Source: Psychrobacter urativorans (GTDB lineage Bacteria; Pseudomonadota; Gammaproteobacteria; Pseudomonadales; Moraxellaceae). Taken from it: a stretch of DNA of 64,000 nucleotides. Under the pieces are notes generated by a model. It saw nothing but the letters and a program-made list of their open reading frames with translations. It was not told the origin of the DNA and made no database searches. This document shows positions 23,596 through 33,308 of this stretch, piece after piece (the stretch's first letter is position 1; every line of letters begins with the position of its first letter). The position numbers were made by a program, and so were the translations under genes. Where the stretch lies: positions 1 to 64,000 of the forward strand of contig NZ_CAJHBR010000007.1 of the NCBI RefSeq assembly GCF_904846695.1. Reading direction: 5' to 3'.

Positions 23596-24852
23596 ATGAC
23601 GACTATATCTCGCCGCTCTATCATACCAACTATTACTAACCAAACCACCATTGCTTGGATAGGACTATACTGTCTGGCTGTGGCGATGGGTTATGGTCGC
23701 TTCTTATTTACCGCCACTTTGCCCGATATTATGACTCAGCTAACGCTGTCGACTACTATTGCAGGCTGGCTAGCATCGATCAATTATATCGGCTACTTTA
23801 TTGGGGCGCTGATTGCGATGTTTGTACCGCAGCGCCTTACTTGGCAGGCGTTGATGATGGGTATGATTGTCAGTATAGTCTCTACGACGCTGCTGGTGAT
23901 ACCGCATCTGCCCTTGAGCTTATGGTACATTATTCGTCTGCTAGCAGGCATTGCTAGTGGCATCGGTCTGATATTGGGCTCGTCTTTTATTATTCAAAAG
24001 TTCAGTCCAGCACGACGCTCTTTGCTATCAACGGTACATTATGCTGGGATCGGTACAGGAATCAGTGCCTCGGCTATCTTGACTTGGTGGCTATTGACGT
24101 TGGGCTACCATTTCAATGTGATATGGCTAGTCGCTGGGATAACTAGTCTGCCGTTATTAGTATTGTTATATGCAATACGCCCTATAAAGACGGACGCAGC
24201 TAAGTTAACCGCTGATATTAAATACCCTTCTATAAAACAAACCTATTTTAATTTTAAGCGCTCATTATACGAGGCAGTAGTAGGGCATACTAAAGCTATT
24301 TCTCTATTAGCTGGTAGCTACGTGCTGGCTGGGTTCGGTTATATTACTTCAGCAACCTTTTTGCCAGTTATGGCGACGCAACAGCTGACTAATCAAACTT
24401 ACGCTGGGCTACTGATTTGGCTGATAGTAGGTATCTTTGCGATGCTCTCTAATCCACTTTGGGGCGCACTTGCCAAACGCATTGGCGAGATTAATACCTT
24501 GATTGGTCTGACTGTGCTACAAGCTATCGGTATGTTCATCCCTTCATTATTCGATGGGGCGCTAGGGTTGTATAGTAATGCAGTTATCTTGGGCTTGAGC
24601 TTCGCCGGTATGGTATCGATGACCCTTAATATTATTAAAAATATCAATCCTGCTTTTTCAAATTTACTGATGGGACTGGCCACCTTAGCTTATGCGGCGG
24701 GTCAGTTTGTCGGGCCCTTAGTGACTGTAGCGCTGGCAGGAAAGGATGATAACTTTAATGCAGGTCTACTAGTTGCTGGTATCGGCTTAGTGATAGGTGT
24801 AGTGTTGCTGCTATTATTTCGTCGCCAGCCGCAGCGTATAGAGCAAGACTGA
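23596..24852 (+). CDS. YbfB/YjiJ family MFS transporter
   Basis: A 418-residue MFS permease of about twelve spans. The N-terminal segment AMGYGRFLFTATLPDIM and the following GWLASINYIGYFIGAL are characteristic of the YbfB/YjiJ family, whose substrates are unknown. The gene is alone on its strand and faces a convergent Lrp-type regulator 100 bases downstream. That pairing could suggest an amino-acid-linked exporter, but it is only a hint. The ATG at 23596 has a weak GGG site upstream. Confidence 0.82.
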   Translation: MTTISRRSIIPTITNQTTIAWIGLYCLAVAMGYGRFLFTATLPDIMTQLTLSTTIAGWLASINYIGYFIGALIAMFVPQRLTWQALMMGMIVSIVSTTLLVIPHLPLSLWYIIRLLAGIASGIGLILGSSFIIQKFSPARRSLLSTVHYAGIGTGISASAILTWWLLTLGYHFNVIWLVAGITSLPLLVLLYAIRPIKTDAAKLTADIKYPSIKQTYFNFKRSLYEAVVGHTKAISLLAGSYVLAGFGYITSATFLPVMATQQLTNQTYAGLLIWLIVGIFAMLSNPLWGALAKRIGEINTLIGLTVLQAIGMFIPSLFDGALGLYSNAVILGLSFAGMVSMTLNIIKNINPAFSNLLMGLATLAYAAGQFVGPLVTVALAGKDDNFNAGLLVAGIGLVIGVVLLLLFRRQPQRIEQD

Positions 24853-24952
24853 TTGCTGATGCCTTATATCGCTAGCGGTTAGCTGACAATACCACGCCAT
24901 CATCGATAAGTTTATCTAGCGGATTGCAATTTACTTTGTGAACTCTGCCAAG

Positions 24953-25450
24953 TTAGTTTGCGCTGACTATACTTCTAGAGAATATCTCACGTAGCTCAAA
25001 GCTAGTATGTACTTGTGCGACTCCTTCAATGCGATTGAGTCTATGCAATAAAAACTCTTCATAATGGGCCATGTCGCGTACGCGTACTTTGATCAAATAG
25101 TCTTCGCTACGCCCAGTAACGATACTACAGCTAATCACTTCATCGAAGCTTTTTACCTTGCTTTCAAACTGCTCAAAGCGCTCTGCGGTATGACGATCCA
25201 TACTAACAGAGATAAAAATAGCTAGGGGATAACCGAGCTTTTGCGCATCAGTTTGCAGGTGATAACCAGTAATAATACCACTGTCTTCTAAGCGCTTAAC
25301 TCGTCTTGCACAAGGAGTAGCGGACAGGTTGACTTGTTCGGCAAGCTCAGTGATACTCATTCTTGCGTCAGTCTGTAATAAACGCAATAACTGCTTATCA
25401 GTCTCATCAATAATTATAGAGAGTTGGCTACTTTTATCATTACTTTGCAT
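24953..25450 (-). CDS. Lrp/AsnC family transcriptional regulator
   Basis: A 165-residue feast/famine regulator. The N-terminal HTH is at about residues 14-65 (ETDKQLLRLLQTDARMSITELAEQV and SATPCARRVKRLE). The C-terminal RAM/AsnC effector domain contains GYPLAIFISVSM, CSIVTGRSEDYLIKVRV and HTSFELREI. It lies divergent from leuA across a 219-base spacer that carries a short palindrome (25511-25526). It may therefore regulate itself and leuA in response to an amino acid; this is inference from arrangement. Confidence 0.92.
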   Translation of the reverse strand: MQSNDKSSQLSIIIDETDKQLLRLLQTDARMSITELAEQVNLSATPCARRVKRLEDSGIITGYHLQTDAQKLGYPLAIFISVSMDRHTAERFEQFESKVKSFDEVISCSIVTGRSEDYLIKVRVRDMAHYEEFLLHRLNRIEGVAQVHTSFELREIFSRSIVSAN

Positions 25451-25510
25451 TACGAGACTTAATTTTAGCGGATTTAGCTAATTATAATACTTAAGTCGAT
25501 GTTTATCACT

Positions 25511-25526
25511 AATATAGTGCTATATT
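25511..25526. promoter_or_regulatory. Palindrome in the lrp-leuA divergent spacer (candidate operator)
   Basis: AATATAG at 25511-25517 and CTATATT at 25520-25526 form a perfect 7+7 inverted repeat with a TG spacer. AT-rich imperfect palindromes of about 15 bases are the usual binding sites of Lrp/AsnC proteins. A TATAAT at 25568-25573 downstream could be the leuA -10 box. Confidence 0.4.
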
Positions 25527-25669
25527 AAGTAAAATTAAGCAGTTTTTCACCTCACAAACTTTGTTATTATAATCGCATAAACTTTTATTATCTTCTATGA
25601 TAGTCTCACTATTTAAATTGCAACGGTAGTAGACCCTACGCAACTTGCTACCTTCTCTAAGGATTGATT

Positions 25670-27460
25670 ATGTCTCAACAAGCCCCACACCATGCTAAAT
25701 CTACTGCTGCAAAAATCACCCCAAAACATGCGGCTTTTGACTTTCAGAAATATCGTCCATTCGCTTTTGCGCCTTCATTACCAGATCGCACTTGGCCGAG
25801 TAAAACCCTAGAAAAGTCGCCAATATGGGCTAGTGTAGATCTGCGTGATGGCAACCAAGCTTTGATTGATCCGATGACTATCGAGCAAAAAATGCGTTTC
25901 TTTAAGACCTTAGTTGGGGTTGGTTTTAAAGAGATTGAAATTGGTTTTCCGTCAGCGGCGCAAGTGGAGTTTGATTTTGCTCGAAAGTTGATCGAAGAGA
26001 ACCATGTTCCTGAAGATGTAACTTTGCAAGTATTAGTGCAAGCCCGTGAGCATTTGATCGCTCGCACCTTTGAATCCTTAGCTGGTGCTAAGCGTGCTAT
26101 CGTCCATGTTTATAATTCTACTTGTCGTATCCAGCGTGAAAAAGTCTACGGCAAAGATAAAGCTGAGATAAAAGAAATTGCTATAGCAGGTGCTAATCTA
26201 TTAGTACAATATGCGGCCAAATATCCTGAAACCGAGTGGGTATTTCAGTATTCGCCTGAGAGCTTTAGCCAAACCGAAACTGAGTATGCCGTAGAAGTTT
26301 GTGATGCGGTTTGTGAAGTTTGGAAACCTGAAACTGGTCAAGAGGTGATTTTGAACTTGCCAGCGACGGTTGAGGCTTCTATGCCTAACGTCTTTGCCGA
26401 TCAAGTTGAATACTTCTGTCGCCACCTTGCCAAACGTGAGCACGTGACTATCAGTCTCCATACTCATAATGACCGTGGCTGTGCAGTAGCTGCCGCTGAG
26501 CTTGGTGTACTTGCTGGTGCTGATCGTATCGAGGGCACACTATTAGGTAATGGTGAGCGTACTGGTAATATGGATATCATGGTCATGGCTATGAACTTAT
26601 TTAGCCAAGGCGTAGATCCAGAGCTTGATTTCAGTGACATGAGTGAGATTGTGCAAGTGGTGAGTGAGTGTAATAACTTACCAGTGCACCCACGCCATCC
26701 GTATGTTGGTGAGCTAGTATTTACCGCCTTTAGTGGCTCGCATCAGGATGCTATTAAGAAGTCTCTTGATTATAATGAGCAGCATAAAGAGCAGACGGAT
26801 AACGTTTGGGATGTCGCTTACCTACCTATAGACCCTGCACACATAGGTCGCAGCTATCAAGATGTGGTACGTATTAACAGCCAATCAGGTAAAGGCGGCG
26901 TGGCTTATATTTTGCAGCGCAATTACGGCTTTAACTTGCCACGCTGGATGCAAATCGACTTTAGTGGTGTCGTGCAAAAGCAAGCAGAAAGCACCGCGCG
27001 TGAATTGCAAAACGATGAGATCTTGCAGACTTTTGAAAACACTTATTTGCAGCAAGGTAATTTTGATTTACTTGATTACAGTGTCAATAATAAAGCCGGT
27101 GAAGTCTTCTTTAACGGTCAAGTGCAGATGAACAATGAAACTATCACTATTGAAGGCACTGGTAATGGACCTCTATCCTCATTTATTAATGGCTTAGCTC
27201 AGCATACTGGTAAGTCGTTACACATCATCAACTATGCAGAGCATGCCATTAATCCGCAGCATAGTGCCAGTAATGGTAATAGCATTGACGATGATAACAA
27301 TAGTGATAATAAAACCAATGCCAATGCCGCAGCTTATATCCAGCTTAATGTAGATGGCGACGTCTACTCAGGTATCGGCACTTGTAGCAGTACAGTATCC
27401 GCTATGCTAAAAGGCGCGTTGTCAGCTTTTGCACAAGCAACTAGCAAAGCGGCAGCTTAG
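25670..27460 (+). CDS. leuA: 2-isopropylmalate synthase, long form
   Basis: Condenses acetyl-CoA with 2-oxoisovalerate, the first step of leucine synthesis. This is the long LeuA type (596 residues) beginning with the FDFQKYRPF and PDRTWPSKTLEKSPIWASVDLRDGNQAL segment; the DLRDGNQ motif carries metal and catalytic residues. HTHNDRGCAVAAAELGVLAGADR is the second signature. A C-terminal LeuA dimer domain for leucine feedback follows and contains a Ser/Asn/Asp-rich insertion near residues 530-555. The ATG at 25670 follows AAGGAT. leuBCD are not adjacent; regulation by the divergent Lrp protein is plausible. Confidence 0.96.
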   Translation: MSQQAPHHAKSTAAKITPKHAAFDFQKYRPFAFAPSLPDRTWPSKTLEKSPIWASVDLRDGNQALIDPMTIEQKMRFFKTLVGVGFKEIEIGFPSAAQVEFDFARKLIEENHVPEDVTLQVLVQAREHLIARTFESLAGAKRAIVHVYNSTCRIQREKVYGKDKAEIKEIAIAGANLLVQYAAKYPETEWVFQYSPESFSQTETEYAVEVCDAVCEVWKPETGQEVILNLPATVEASMPNVFADQVEYFCRHLAKREHVTISLHTHNDRGCAVAAAELGVLAGADRIEGTLLGNGERTGNMDIMVMAMNLFSQGVDPELDFSDMSEIVQVVSECNNLPVHPRHPYVGELVFTAFSGSHQDAIKKSLDYNEQHKEQTDNVWDVAYLPIDPAHIGRSYQDVVRINSQSGKGGVAYILQRNYGFNLPRWMQIDFSGVVQKQAESTARELQNDEILQTFENTYLQQGNFDLLDYSVNNKAGEVFFNGQVQMNNETITIEGTGNGPLSSFINGLAQHTGKSLHIINYAEHAINPQHSASNGNSIDDDNNSDNKTNANAAAYIQLNVDGDVYSGIGTCSSTVSAMLKGALSAFAQATSKAAA

Positions 27461-27815
27461 AGTAGAATCTTAGCTTTTAGTTAATATTCTAGTTATTTGC
27501 AACTAGTAATAGAGTTAAAAGCTTCGTTAAAATTATAGCCATTACTGTAGCTACGGTAATGGCTATAAATATAATGCTATATCGCAAGCCTTAAACCGGC
27601 TTAAGATAGGGCGTTATTTTTTTGTCTTAAGCTAGCCAAGGTTATGTCTGTAGACTAATTTTGACTAAGGTTGCTATATTTAGTATCCAGTAAAGATAAG
27701 CTTAAAGTTATGGTTTACCTCTAGTGGCTAATAGCATAATGTTACTTGTGTTTTTATGGTGTAGCACTTACGCTATTAGACGGATTATCTCTTAGTATAA
27801 ATAAAAAGGTTAATT
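27461..27815. other. Intergenic region after leuA, 355 bases, with a strong hairpin
   Basis: Bases 27534-27549 (TATAGCCATTACTGT) and 27552-27567 (ACGGTAATGGCTATA) form a 15-pair stem with a tetraloop AGCT and one wobble pair. There is no T run, so it is only terminator-like. The rest shows no gene. Confidence 0.55.
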
Positions 27816-28475
27816 ATGGAACCGCTCTCTCTTGCTTCTTTTACCTTAGCTGGTATCTTGTCAACTTTTCCAACTGCTGGTGAGCAAGTCAGCCAAGCAG
27901 TGATTACAACTCATATTAGCCCCGCCATTGCTGGGCAGTGGGAGATTGATCTAGAGAGGACACAGGCGATGAGCGAACGAGTAGCAAAGATAGCAAAAGC
28001 TGCTGAGAAGCAAGAGCTCAGCGCTAGCAAAGCGCTGAGTGGCGAATCAATAAACCAAGTAGCTGAGGGGATAGTTGACAGCAGTGAGCTTCGTATAGTC
28101 AAACCTACGCCTGATGGCATGCTCATAAGTGATAGCGCTAAGATCATAGCTAGCCAAAACATCAAAGCGGCTTCGCTACGCAACAATCAGTGCCGTGAGT
28201 TATATAATTTCGGTGCCGATAATGAGATGTTAGCCGTTAGTGGCAAAGAGCTTACTTATGGTCGCTATCTAATTACCCATCGCGAAGAGGGTTTGCCTAT
28301 TATCGCTATGAAAACTACTTATGATAATAATCAGCCCGACTGTTCGGGCAATCAAGTGGATCAAACTGATGATGCTTTGATAGCTTTTTTAAAGCATGAT
28401 GGTAATAATATGCAGTGGTGTGCAGATTCTGAAGGTGAGGAATGCTTTATGGACTTTAATAGAGTACTGCCTTAA
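27816..28475 (+). CDS. Uncharacterised protein with possible export signal
   Basis: A 219-residue protein I do not recognise. The first 28 residues (MEPLSLASFTLAGILSTFPTAGEQ) are hydrophobic enough for a weak signal peptide but lack a basic start. Residues 50-85 form a probable Lys/Glu/Ala-rich helix. The C-terminal half holds paired cysteines (NNQCRELY, PDCSG, QWCADSEGEECF), suggesting a disulfide-bonded exported domain. SPAIAGQWEIDLERT near 32-46 resembles the opening strand of small periplasmic or lipocalin-like domains. The ATG follows AAGG. It ends before a bidirectional terminator. Confidence 0.7.
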   Translation: MEPLSLASFTLAGILSTFPTAGEQVSQAVITTHISPAIAGQWEIDLERTQAMSERVAKIAKAAEKQELSASKALSGESINQVAEGIVDSSELRIVKPTPDGMLISDSAKIIASQNIKAASLRNNQCRELYNFGADNEMLAVSGKELTYGRYLITHREEGLPIIAMKTTYDNNQPDCSGNQVDQTDDALIAFLKHDGNNMQWCADSEGEECFMDFNRVLP

Positions 28476-28648
28476 GTGTTCTAATAAACGGCTTAACTTG
28501 TACAATCACAGCAATTTTTCATAGCAAAATAATTTTTAAAAGCAAAGCCGTTTCTATAAGTATGCTAATGTTGATGACCATATTAAGGCTATGATTCCTT
28601 ATAGTAGTAAAGTTAAAATGTAGTAGCTCAAACAATACGCCAGACAAT

Positions 28649-28684
28649 AAAAAACCGCTATCTACTAGAGATAGCGGTTTTTTA
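28649..28684. terminator. Bidirectional terminator
   Basis: CCGCTATCT at 28655-28663 pairs with AGATAGCGG at 28669-28677, flanked by an A run on the left and a T run on the right. It can end both the unknown plus-strand gene and accC transcription from the other side. Confidence 0.85.
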
Positions 28685-28698
28685 TTTAAAGGCTGTTT

Positions 28699-28782
28699 AT
28701 CAACAGTGTCTACTTATAAAGGTTCGACACCGCCTAATCAACAGTGCCTACTTATGAAGGTTCAACACCGCCTAATCAACAG
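28699..28782. repeat. 38-bp tandem repeat, 2.2 copies
   Basis: Units 28699-28736 and 28737-28774 differ at three positions, all transitions; a third copy begins (ATCAACAG) at 28775 and is broken off. It lies just past the accC stop codon, between that and the terminator. Confidence 0.88.
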
Positions 28783-28786
28783 ATAA

Positions 28787-30148
28787 TTAAGCCGTTTTTT
28801 TAGGATCTTTTGGCTTCAATAGTTCTTTTTCCAAATAATGAATATTCTGCGCTCTTTCTACAAAATTTTCATCAGATAAAATAACATCACGGTGCAGGGG
28901 AACGTTGGTTTTGATCCCTTCGATGATTAACTCATCTAAAGCATGTAAGGTCTTGGCTATAGCTTGTTGACGAGTCTGACCATGGCAGATAAGCTTGCCA
29001 ATCAACGAGTCATAATAGCTAGGAATCTCATATCCTGGGTATAGATGAGAGTCAAAACGTACGCCAGCGCCACTAGGGGCAAACAACTGAGTGACTGTAC
29101 CTGGCGAAGGGGCAAAAGTAGTAGCATCTTCAGCGTTGATACGACACTCAATAGCGTGCCCTTGAATCTCAATATCGCTCTGGCGATAAGATAATCCATA
29201 ACCTGCTGCAATTTTCAGCTGTTCAACGACCACATCGATACCCGTAATCATCTCAGTAATAGGATGCTCAACCTGAACCCGAGTATTCATTTCAATAAAG
29301 AAAAACTCATCGTTTTCAAATAAGAATTCAAAAGTACCAGCACCGCGATACTTAACTAATTCACAGGCTTTGACACAAGCATCTAAGATAGGCTGACGTA
29401 CATCATCAGGGATATCAGGAGCAGGGGCTTCTTCTAGTACTTTTTGATGGCGACGTTGTAGTGAGCAATCACGATCATACAGATGGATAGCATTACCATT
29501 ACCATCACCTAGCACTTGGATTTCGACGTGACGTGGGTTTTGTAGATAGCGTTCCATATAGACTGTGTCATCACCGAACCACAGCTCAGCTTCTTGCTTG
29601 GCGGCTTGTACTTGACTGACCACCTCGTCAAAACGCTCAACAACACGCATCCCACGACCACCGCCGCCAGAGGCTGCTTTGATCAATAGTGGAAAGCCGA
29701 TATTACGGGCTTGCTCTTCAGCATTATGGATATTAACTGCACCCACTGAGCCGGGTACAGTAGGCACGCCAGCCTTTTTCATGGCATTGATAGCTGACAC
29801 CTTATTGCCCATTAGGCGAATATGATCAGCATTAGGACCGACGAAGGTTAACCCTGCTTCCTCAACACGCTCAGCAAATTCAGCACTTTCAGCTAAAAAA
29901 CCATAGCCGGGATGGATAGCATCCGCACCAGAGATTTCAGCAGCAGTCAAAATAGTACTGATATCAAGATAACTCTGATTGGCATTAGGTTTACCAATAC
30001 ATATGGCTTCGTCAACGAAACGTAGATGCATTAGATTTTCGTCAGCAGTAGAGTAGACGCCTACAGTTTCAATACCAAGCGCTTTACAAGCGCGAACGAT
30101 ACGTAGGGCAATCTCACCTCGGTTGGCGATGAGCAGTTTTTTTATCAT
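28787..30148 (-). CDS. accC: Biotin carboxylase subunit of acetyl-CoA carboxylase
   Basis: ATP-grasp enzyme that carboxylates the biotin on BCCP using bicarbonate, the first step of fatty-acid synthesis. It is 453 residues. The N-terminus [16 protein letters not shown], the glycine-rich ATP-lid loop GGGGRGMR at 161-168 and the catalytic segment [14 protein letters not shown] near 287 are all present. It lies downstream of accB on the same strand but 204 bases away, a larger gap than in the usual tight accBC operon. A start with ATG at 30148 is certain. Confidence 0.97.
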   Translation of the reverse strand: MIKKLLIANRGEIALRIVRACKALGIETVGVYSTADENLMHLRFVDEAICIGKPNANQSYLDISTILTAAEISGADAIHPGYGFLAESAEFAERVEEAGLTFVGPNADHIRLMGNKVSAINAMKKAGVPTVPGSVGAVNIHNAEEQARNIGFPLLIKAASGGGGRGMRVVERFDEVVSQVQAAKQEAELWFGDDTVYMERYLQNPRHVEIQVLGDGNGNAIHLYDRDCSLQRRHQKVLEEAPAPDIPDDVRQPILDACVKACELVKYRGAGTFEFLFENDEFFFIEMNTRVQVEHPITEMITGIDVVVEQLKIAAGYGLSYRQSDIEIQGHAIECRINAEDATTFAPSPGTVTQLFAPSGAGVRFDSHLYPGYEIPSYYDSLIGKLICHGQTRQQAIAKTLHALDELIIEGIKTNVPLHRDVILSDENFVERAQNIHYLEKELLKPKDPKKTA

Positions 30149-30314
30149 GGGTTCATCCTTGTCAAAGCGGCGTTGACTGATACGGTTGTCACTGATTACT
30201 GGTCATAGTTTGCAGGGGTGATTAGACCCTAGCATTTAACACAGCAATCTGGGTAACAACCTATCAATCATGAAGGTAGAGTCGGGCAGATACTATTGGG
30301 CTTATTGCTAGACT

Positions 30315-30341
30315 TAAGGTTAATAACTAATATTAACCTTA
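30315..30341 (-). other. Hairpin in the accB-accC spacer
   Basis: TAAGGTTAATA at 30315-30325 and TATTAACCTTA at 30331-30341 form a perfect 11-pair stem with a 5-base loop, only 12 bases after the accB stop. There is no T run. It could stabilise the accB message end or dampen readthrough into accC. Confidence 0.6.
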
Positions 30342-30352
30342 GGTGCTAAAGC

Positions 30353-30781
30353 TTAAGCCTTATAGCGTACAACGGGCTGACCAAACTGTACAACCTCAGA
30401 GTTATCCACTAAGATTTCATCGATAATACCGCTTTGAGTGGCTTCAAGTGGGTTCATAATCTTCATAGCTTCGATGATACCAATAGTGTCACCAGCTTTA
30501 ACCTGCTGACCAACCTTTACAAACGGTGGGTCATTAGGAGTAGGAGCTGAATAGAACACACCGACCATTGGCGAGTTTTCAACTTTACCCGCTTTACCAG
30601 CAGGTTTTGTAGTAGCCGCTACTGGTGCTACACCAGCAGTAGGTGCAGCCATCATCGTTGGCGCCGGGGCGTCATAATGACGAGTTAAACTGATATGCTC
30701 ATCGTCTGAACTCACTTCTAAATTGACTAGTTCGTTCTCTTCCATGAGCGCTATTAGGGTGCGTATTTTTTCAATATCCAT
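30353..30781 (-). CDS. accB: Biotin carboxyl carrier protein of acetyl-CoA carboxylase
   Basis: A 142-residue BCCP that carries carboxybiotin between the carboxylase and the carboxyltransferase. Biotin is attached to K107 in EAMKIMNP. The N-terminal helix MDIEKIRTLIALMEE is followed by a flexible Ala/Pro-rich linker (residues 38-65) and the C-terminal biotinyl domain with VGVFYSAPTPNDPPFVKVG, which includes the thumb region. It is the first gene of an accB-accC unit. Confidence 0.97.
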   Translation of the reverse strand: MDIEKIRTLIALMEENELVNLEVSSDDEHISLTRHYDAPAPTMMAAPTAGVAPVAATTKPAGKAGKVENSPMVGVFYSAPTPNDPPFVKVGQQVKAGDTIGIIEAMKIMNPLEATQSGIIDEILVDNSEVVQFGQPVVRYKA

Positions 30782-31354
30782 AGTTTTTATAAGACCTTAT
30801 ACTGAGGTTAAAAAGATTATAAGAAAAAACAAAGGTGATTACTTAAGATGACTATTTAAAGAAGCCGTTTAAAAGGTTGCTAATTAACAATTTCGTTATC
30901 AAAAGAGCAATTGGCTCGATAGTGTAACAAGATATAGTTTAAGCAATTGCTCATGATACCTATATTCGTCTCAATGAGCAATCAATGTACAGTTGTTAAC
31001 TGGATTTTTTACATAATTTTAACGACCGCTTAACTATTGCTAGGATTTAGCTTAGTGTTGTAGCATTTTAAAGCTCTAGATATAGGGGTGTGTCAAAACA
31101 TAGCACCCAATTCCGTAACTCAACAATACCTACAGCGATGCATTTATCATAGTCTAACTGGCTGAGTAGCGCTAGCATTGATTAACAGCTGTTTTACTGA
31201 GACTTATCGCCTAGTAATAAACCTATTGTACAGTCACTGCTATAAAAAAAGCCGCTGCACCCAATGGCACGACGACTTTTATTTATAACAGTTGACTATT
31301 TACAACTTCAAGACTCTATGATTGTCCTAGATGTCGATAAGGGCTATCTGCGCT
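30782..31354. other. Intergenic region, 573 bases
   Basis: No gene seen. GAGCAATTG (30905-30913) and CAATTGCTC (30944-30952) form a 9-base inverted repeat 30 bases apart, and GAGCAAT recurs near 30978. This could be an operator in the accB promoter region. The right end holds the terminator of the MATE gene. Confidence 0.4.
31244..31280 (-). terminator. Intrinsic terminator after the MATE exporter
   Basis: On the minus strand a 13-position stem rich in G-U pairs (AAGTCGTCGTGCC with GGTGCAGCGGCTT) encloses a 4-base loop and is followed by seven T. It lies 75 bases past the stop codon. Confidence 0.65.
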
Positions 31355-32722
31355 CTAAGCCCATAGGCTCTGTAAGCGTTTTTGCTGATGGCGTAAACGT
31401 AGCGTCAATAGAATTGAAGATAAAAACAGACCAGTAATTAGCGCCATCCAAAAGCCTTGTGCCCCTATATTAGTATAGCGTACTAAATAAATACCTAATG
31501 GCAACGCCACTATCCAATAGCAAAACAGCGTCACCCACATAGGGACAGTAGTATCTTGCATACCACGTAGGATACCGGCGATATTAACTTGCCAGCCATC
31601 AAACAACTGATAAGCTAGGGCAAAGATTAATAAGTGCATCGCTTGCGCTCGTACTTGTGGATTGTCAGTAAAGGCAGCTGCTAAATAAGGTCTAAATAAC
31701 CAAATTCCTAGCATACAAGTTACAGCGATAAGAATAGTCCAGATAAGCCCAGTAGTTTGGACATGGCGTAGGGCCAACAGGTTCTTCTCACCGAAGCGAT
31801 TAGAGACCATGATAGTTAGGGCCATAGCTACGGAGATCGGTATCATAAACAGCTGACCGGTCACCGATAGCGCCACTTGGTGCGAGGCAGTAGCTATCTC
31901 CCCTAAGGGGCTGATAATGATGGCTCCTAAGCTAAAAAGACTAGCCTCAAAGAAGATAGAAATACCAATAGGTATTCCTAACTTAAGCAGCTTAGTGATC
32001 TGCACACGATTAGGCGCCGCAAAATTTTGAAAAAATCGAGTTTTGGCAAACTGCTGGCGTTTAGTAAAGGCGGTATAAGCAGCTAATAGTAATACGGTTA
32101 TCCATAACACGATAGCCGTGGCAACTCCGCAACCAGCGCCACCCATCTCAGGCATGCCATAAAGCCCATGAATAAAAATATAGTTGAGTGGGATATCAGC
32201 GAGTAAGCCAATTATACTGATAACAGTCACAGGCTCTGGACGACCCAGCGCTTCGCAGTAGCTGCGTAGCACGGCATACACTGCCATAGCAGGGAAACCA
32301 AAGGATACGCCATGTAAGTATTGGGCGGCTATAGGTTGAATGTTTTCGGGGACACCCATAAGTGCCAGTACATTGGGCATGAGATTGACAATAATAAAAC
32401 CAATAATACCGATTACCGCGGCTGTCCATAAGGATTGCTGGGTAATGTGCGGAACTTGATGTTGGTTATTTTGGCCTATTGCCTCGCCAATAAGTGGAGT
32501 CGTGGCAATCAATATTCCGGTTGCTAGGAGAAATAGCGGCAGCCAAATACCTGAGCCGACAGCGACTGCGGCCAAATCAAGGGCAGAGACTTGTCCGGCC
32601 ATGATAGCGTCGACGACACCAAGTGCGGCTTGGCAAAACTGGGTAACTAAAATAGGTAGCGCTAGTACGCCTAAGCGTAAGCTATAGCTTTTAAAATCGG
32701 TAAAGGATATCGGCAAAGCCAT
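31355..32722 (-). CDS. MATE family multidrug exporter (NorM-like)
   Basis: A 455-residue polytopic exporter of the MATE family, Na+- or H+-driven efflux of cationic drugs. The twelve-span, two-bundle pattern is visible. The N-terminal LPILVTQFCQAALGVVDAIMAGQVS and the central LGIPIGISIFFEASLFSLGAIII are the two MatE repeat openings typical of NorM/YdhE. The ATG ending at 32722 is preferred over a TTG three codons upstream. It stands alone; no regulator adjoins it. The substrate range cannot be inferred. Confidence 0.9.
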   Translation of the reverse strand: MALPISFTDFKSYSLRLGVLALPILVTQFCQAALGVVDAIMAGQVSALDLAAVAVGSGIWLPLFLLATGILIATTPLIGEAIGQNNQHQVPHITQQSLWTAAVIGIIGFIIVNLMPNVLALMGVPENIQPIAAQYLHGVSFGFPAMAVYAVLRSYCEALGRPEPVTVISIIGLLADIPLNYIFIHGLYGMPEMGGAGCGVATAIVLWITVLLLAAYTAFTKRQQFAKTRFFQNFAAPNRVQITKLLKLGIPIGISIFFEASLFSLGAIIISPLGEIATASHQVALSVTGQLFMIPISVAMALTIMVSNRFGEKNLLALRHVQTTGLIWTILIAVTCMLGIWLFRPYLAAAFTDNPQVRAQAMHLLIFALAYQLFDGWQVNIAGILRGMQDTTVPMWVTLFCYWIVALPLGIYLVRYTNIGAQGFWMALITGLFLSSILLTLRLRHQQKRLQSLWA

Positions 32723-32940
32723 GGTTAGCAACTTTTCATTATTTACGATGGTTATAGATGGTTAATATTAAGGTTTGAGCTTAAAAGTCGATTACAGTCA
32801 CTGTTAGCAAGCTATAACAGTGAGTATGATAAAACGGTCAGTACGATACAACAGTCAGGAAGGTAGAAACAGTCAGGATGATAAAACAGTATCAACAATT
32901 TTATAGCAATAACTGCCAAGTACCGAAACTGCTAGTCACT

Positions 32941-32983
32941 AAAATAAAAATAACCCGTCAATTCAAAGAGTGAATTGACAGGT
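32941..32983 (-). terminator. Terminator of a lost minus-strand gene
   Basis: ACCCGTCAATTCA at 32953-32965 pairs with TGAATTGACAGGT at 32971-32983 (one mismatch). On the minus strand it is followed by TTATTTTTATTTT. It lies 55 bases beyond the stop of the headless reading frame. Confidence 0.65.
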
Positions 32984-33038
32984 CTAAAGCGAACAGATCA
33001 TCATAATGATAACTAGGCACGATGGTAAACAAGCTACG

Positions 33039-33275
33039 CTATGATGTCAACGTTTTCAACGACGCTTTGCAAGGTGAGCCTGCTTGCTTATCCTTTAAGC
33101 TACCTGCAAAAGTGGTCAATAGGTTTATAGTCTCAATTCCTGAGTCATTAAGGTATTTCATATCAAAAAACTCTAAAGCATCTAGACTACCGCTAACTTT
33201 ACCGACAACTTTACCGACAACATAGTTATCTACTTTAAATATAGGGGGCTTCTTTAATAGTACAGTTAATTCCTA
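33039..33275 (-). pseudogene. Headless C-terminal gene fragment
   Basis: An open minus-strand frame of about 78 residues lacks a plausible start: it is closed upstream by TAG and has no ATG, GTG or TTG in its first half. It reads KKPPIFKVDNYVVGKVVGKVSG and DALEFFDMKYLNDSGIETI and ends in TAG at 33039-33041, followed by a good terminator. VVGK is encoded by a 12-base duplication. The pattern suggests the 3' end of a gene whose 5' part was lost, probably with the IS3 insertion next to it. The family is not recognised. A short internal ATG reading of 40 residues is possible. Confidence 0.35.
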
Positions 33276-33308
33276 GCCAGTTGTTAATAAGTTTGCTCCC
33301 ACCCTGAG

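Noticed and set aside
28699..28782. GGTTCGACACC in the 38-bp repeat looks like a tRNA T-loop or CRISPR unit
   Set aside because: No acceptor, D or anticodon arms can be folded around it, and two adjoining copies without spacers are not a CRISPR array.
33022..33225. Plus-strand open frame of 67 codons in the scar region
   Set aside because: No ribosome site and a low-complexity end. The opposite strand reads more like protein and is followed by a terminator.
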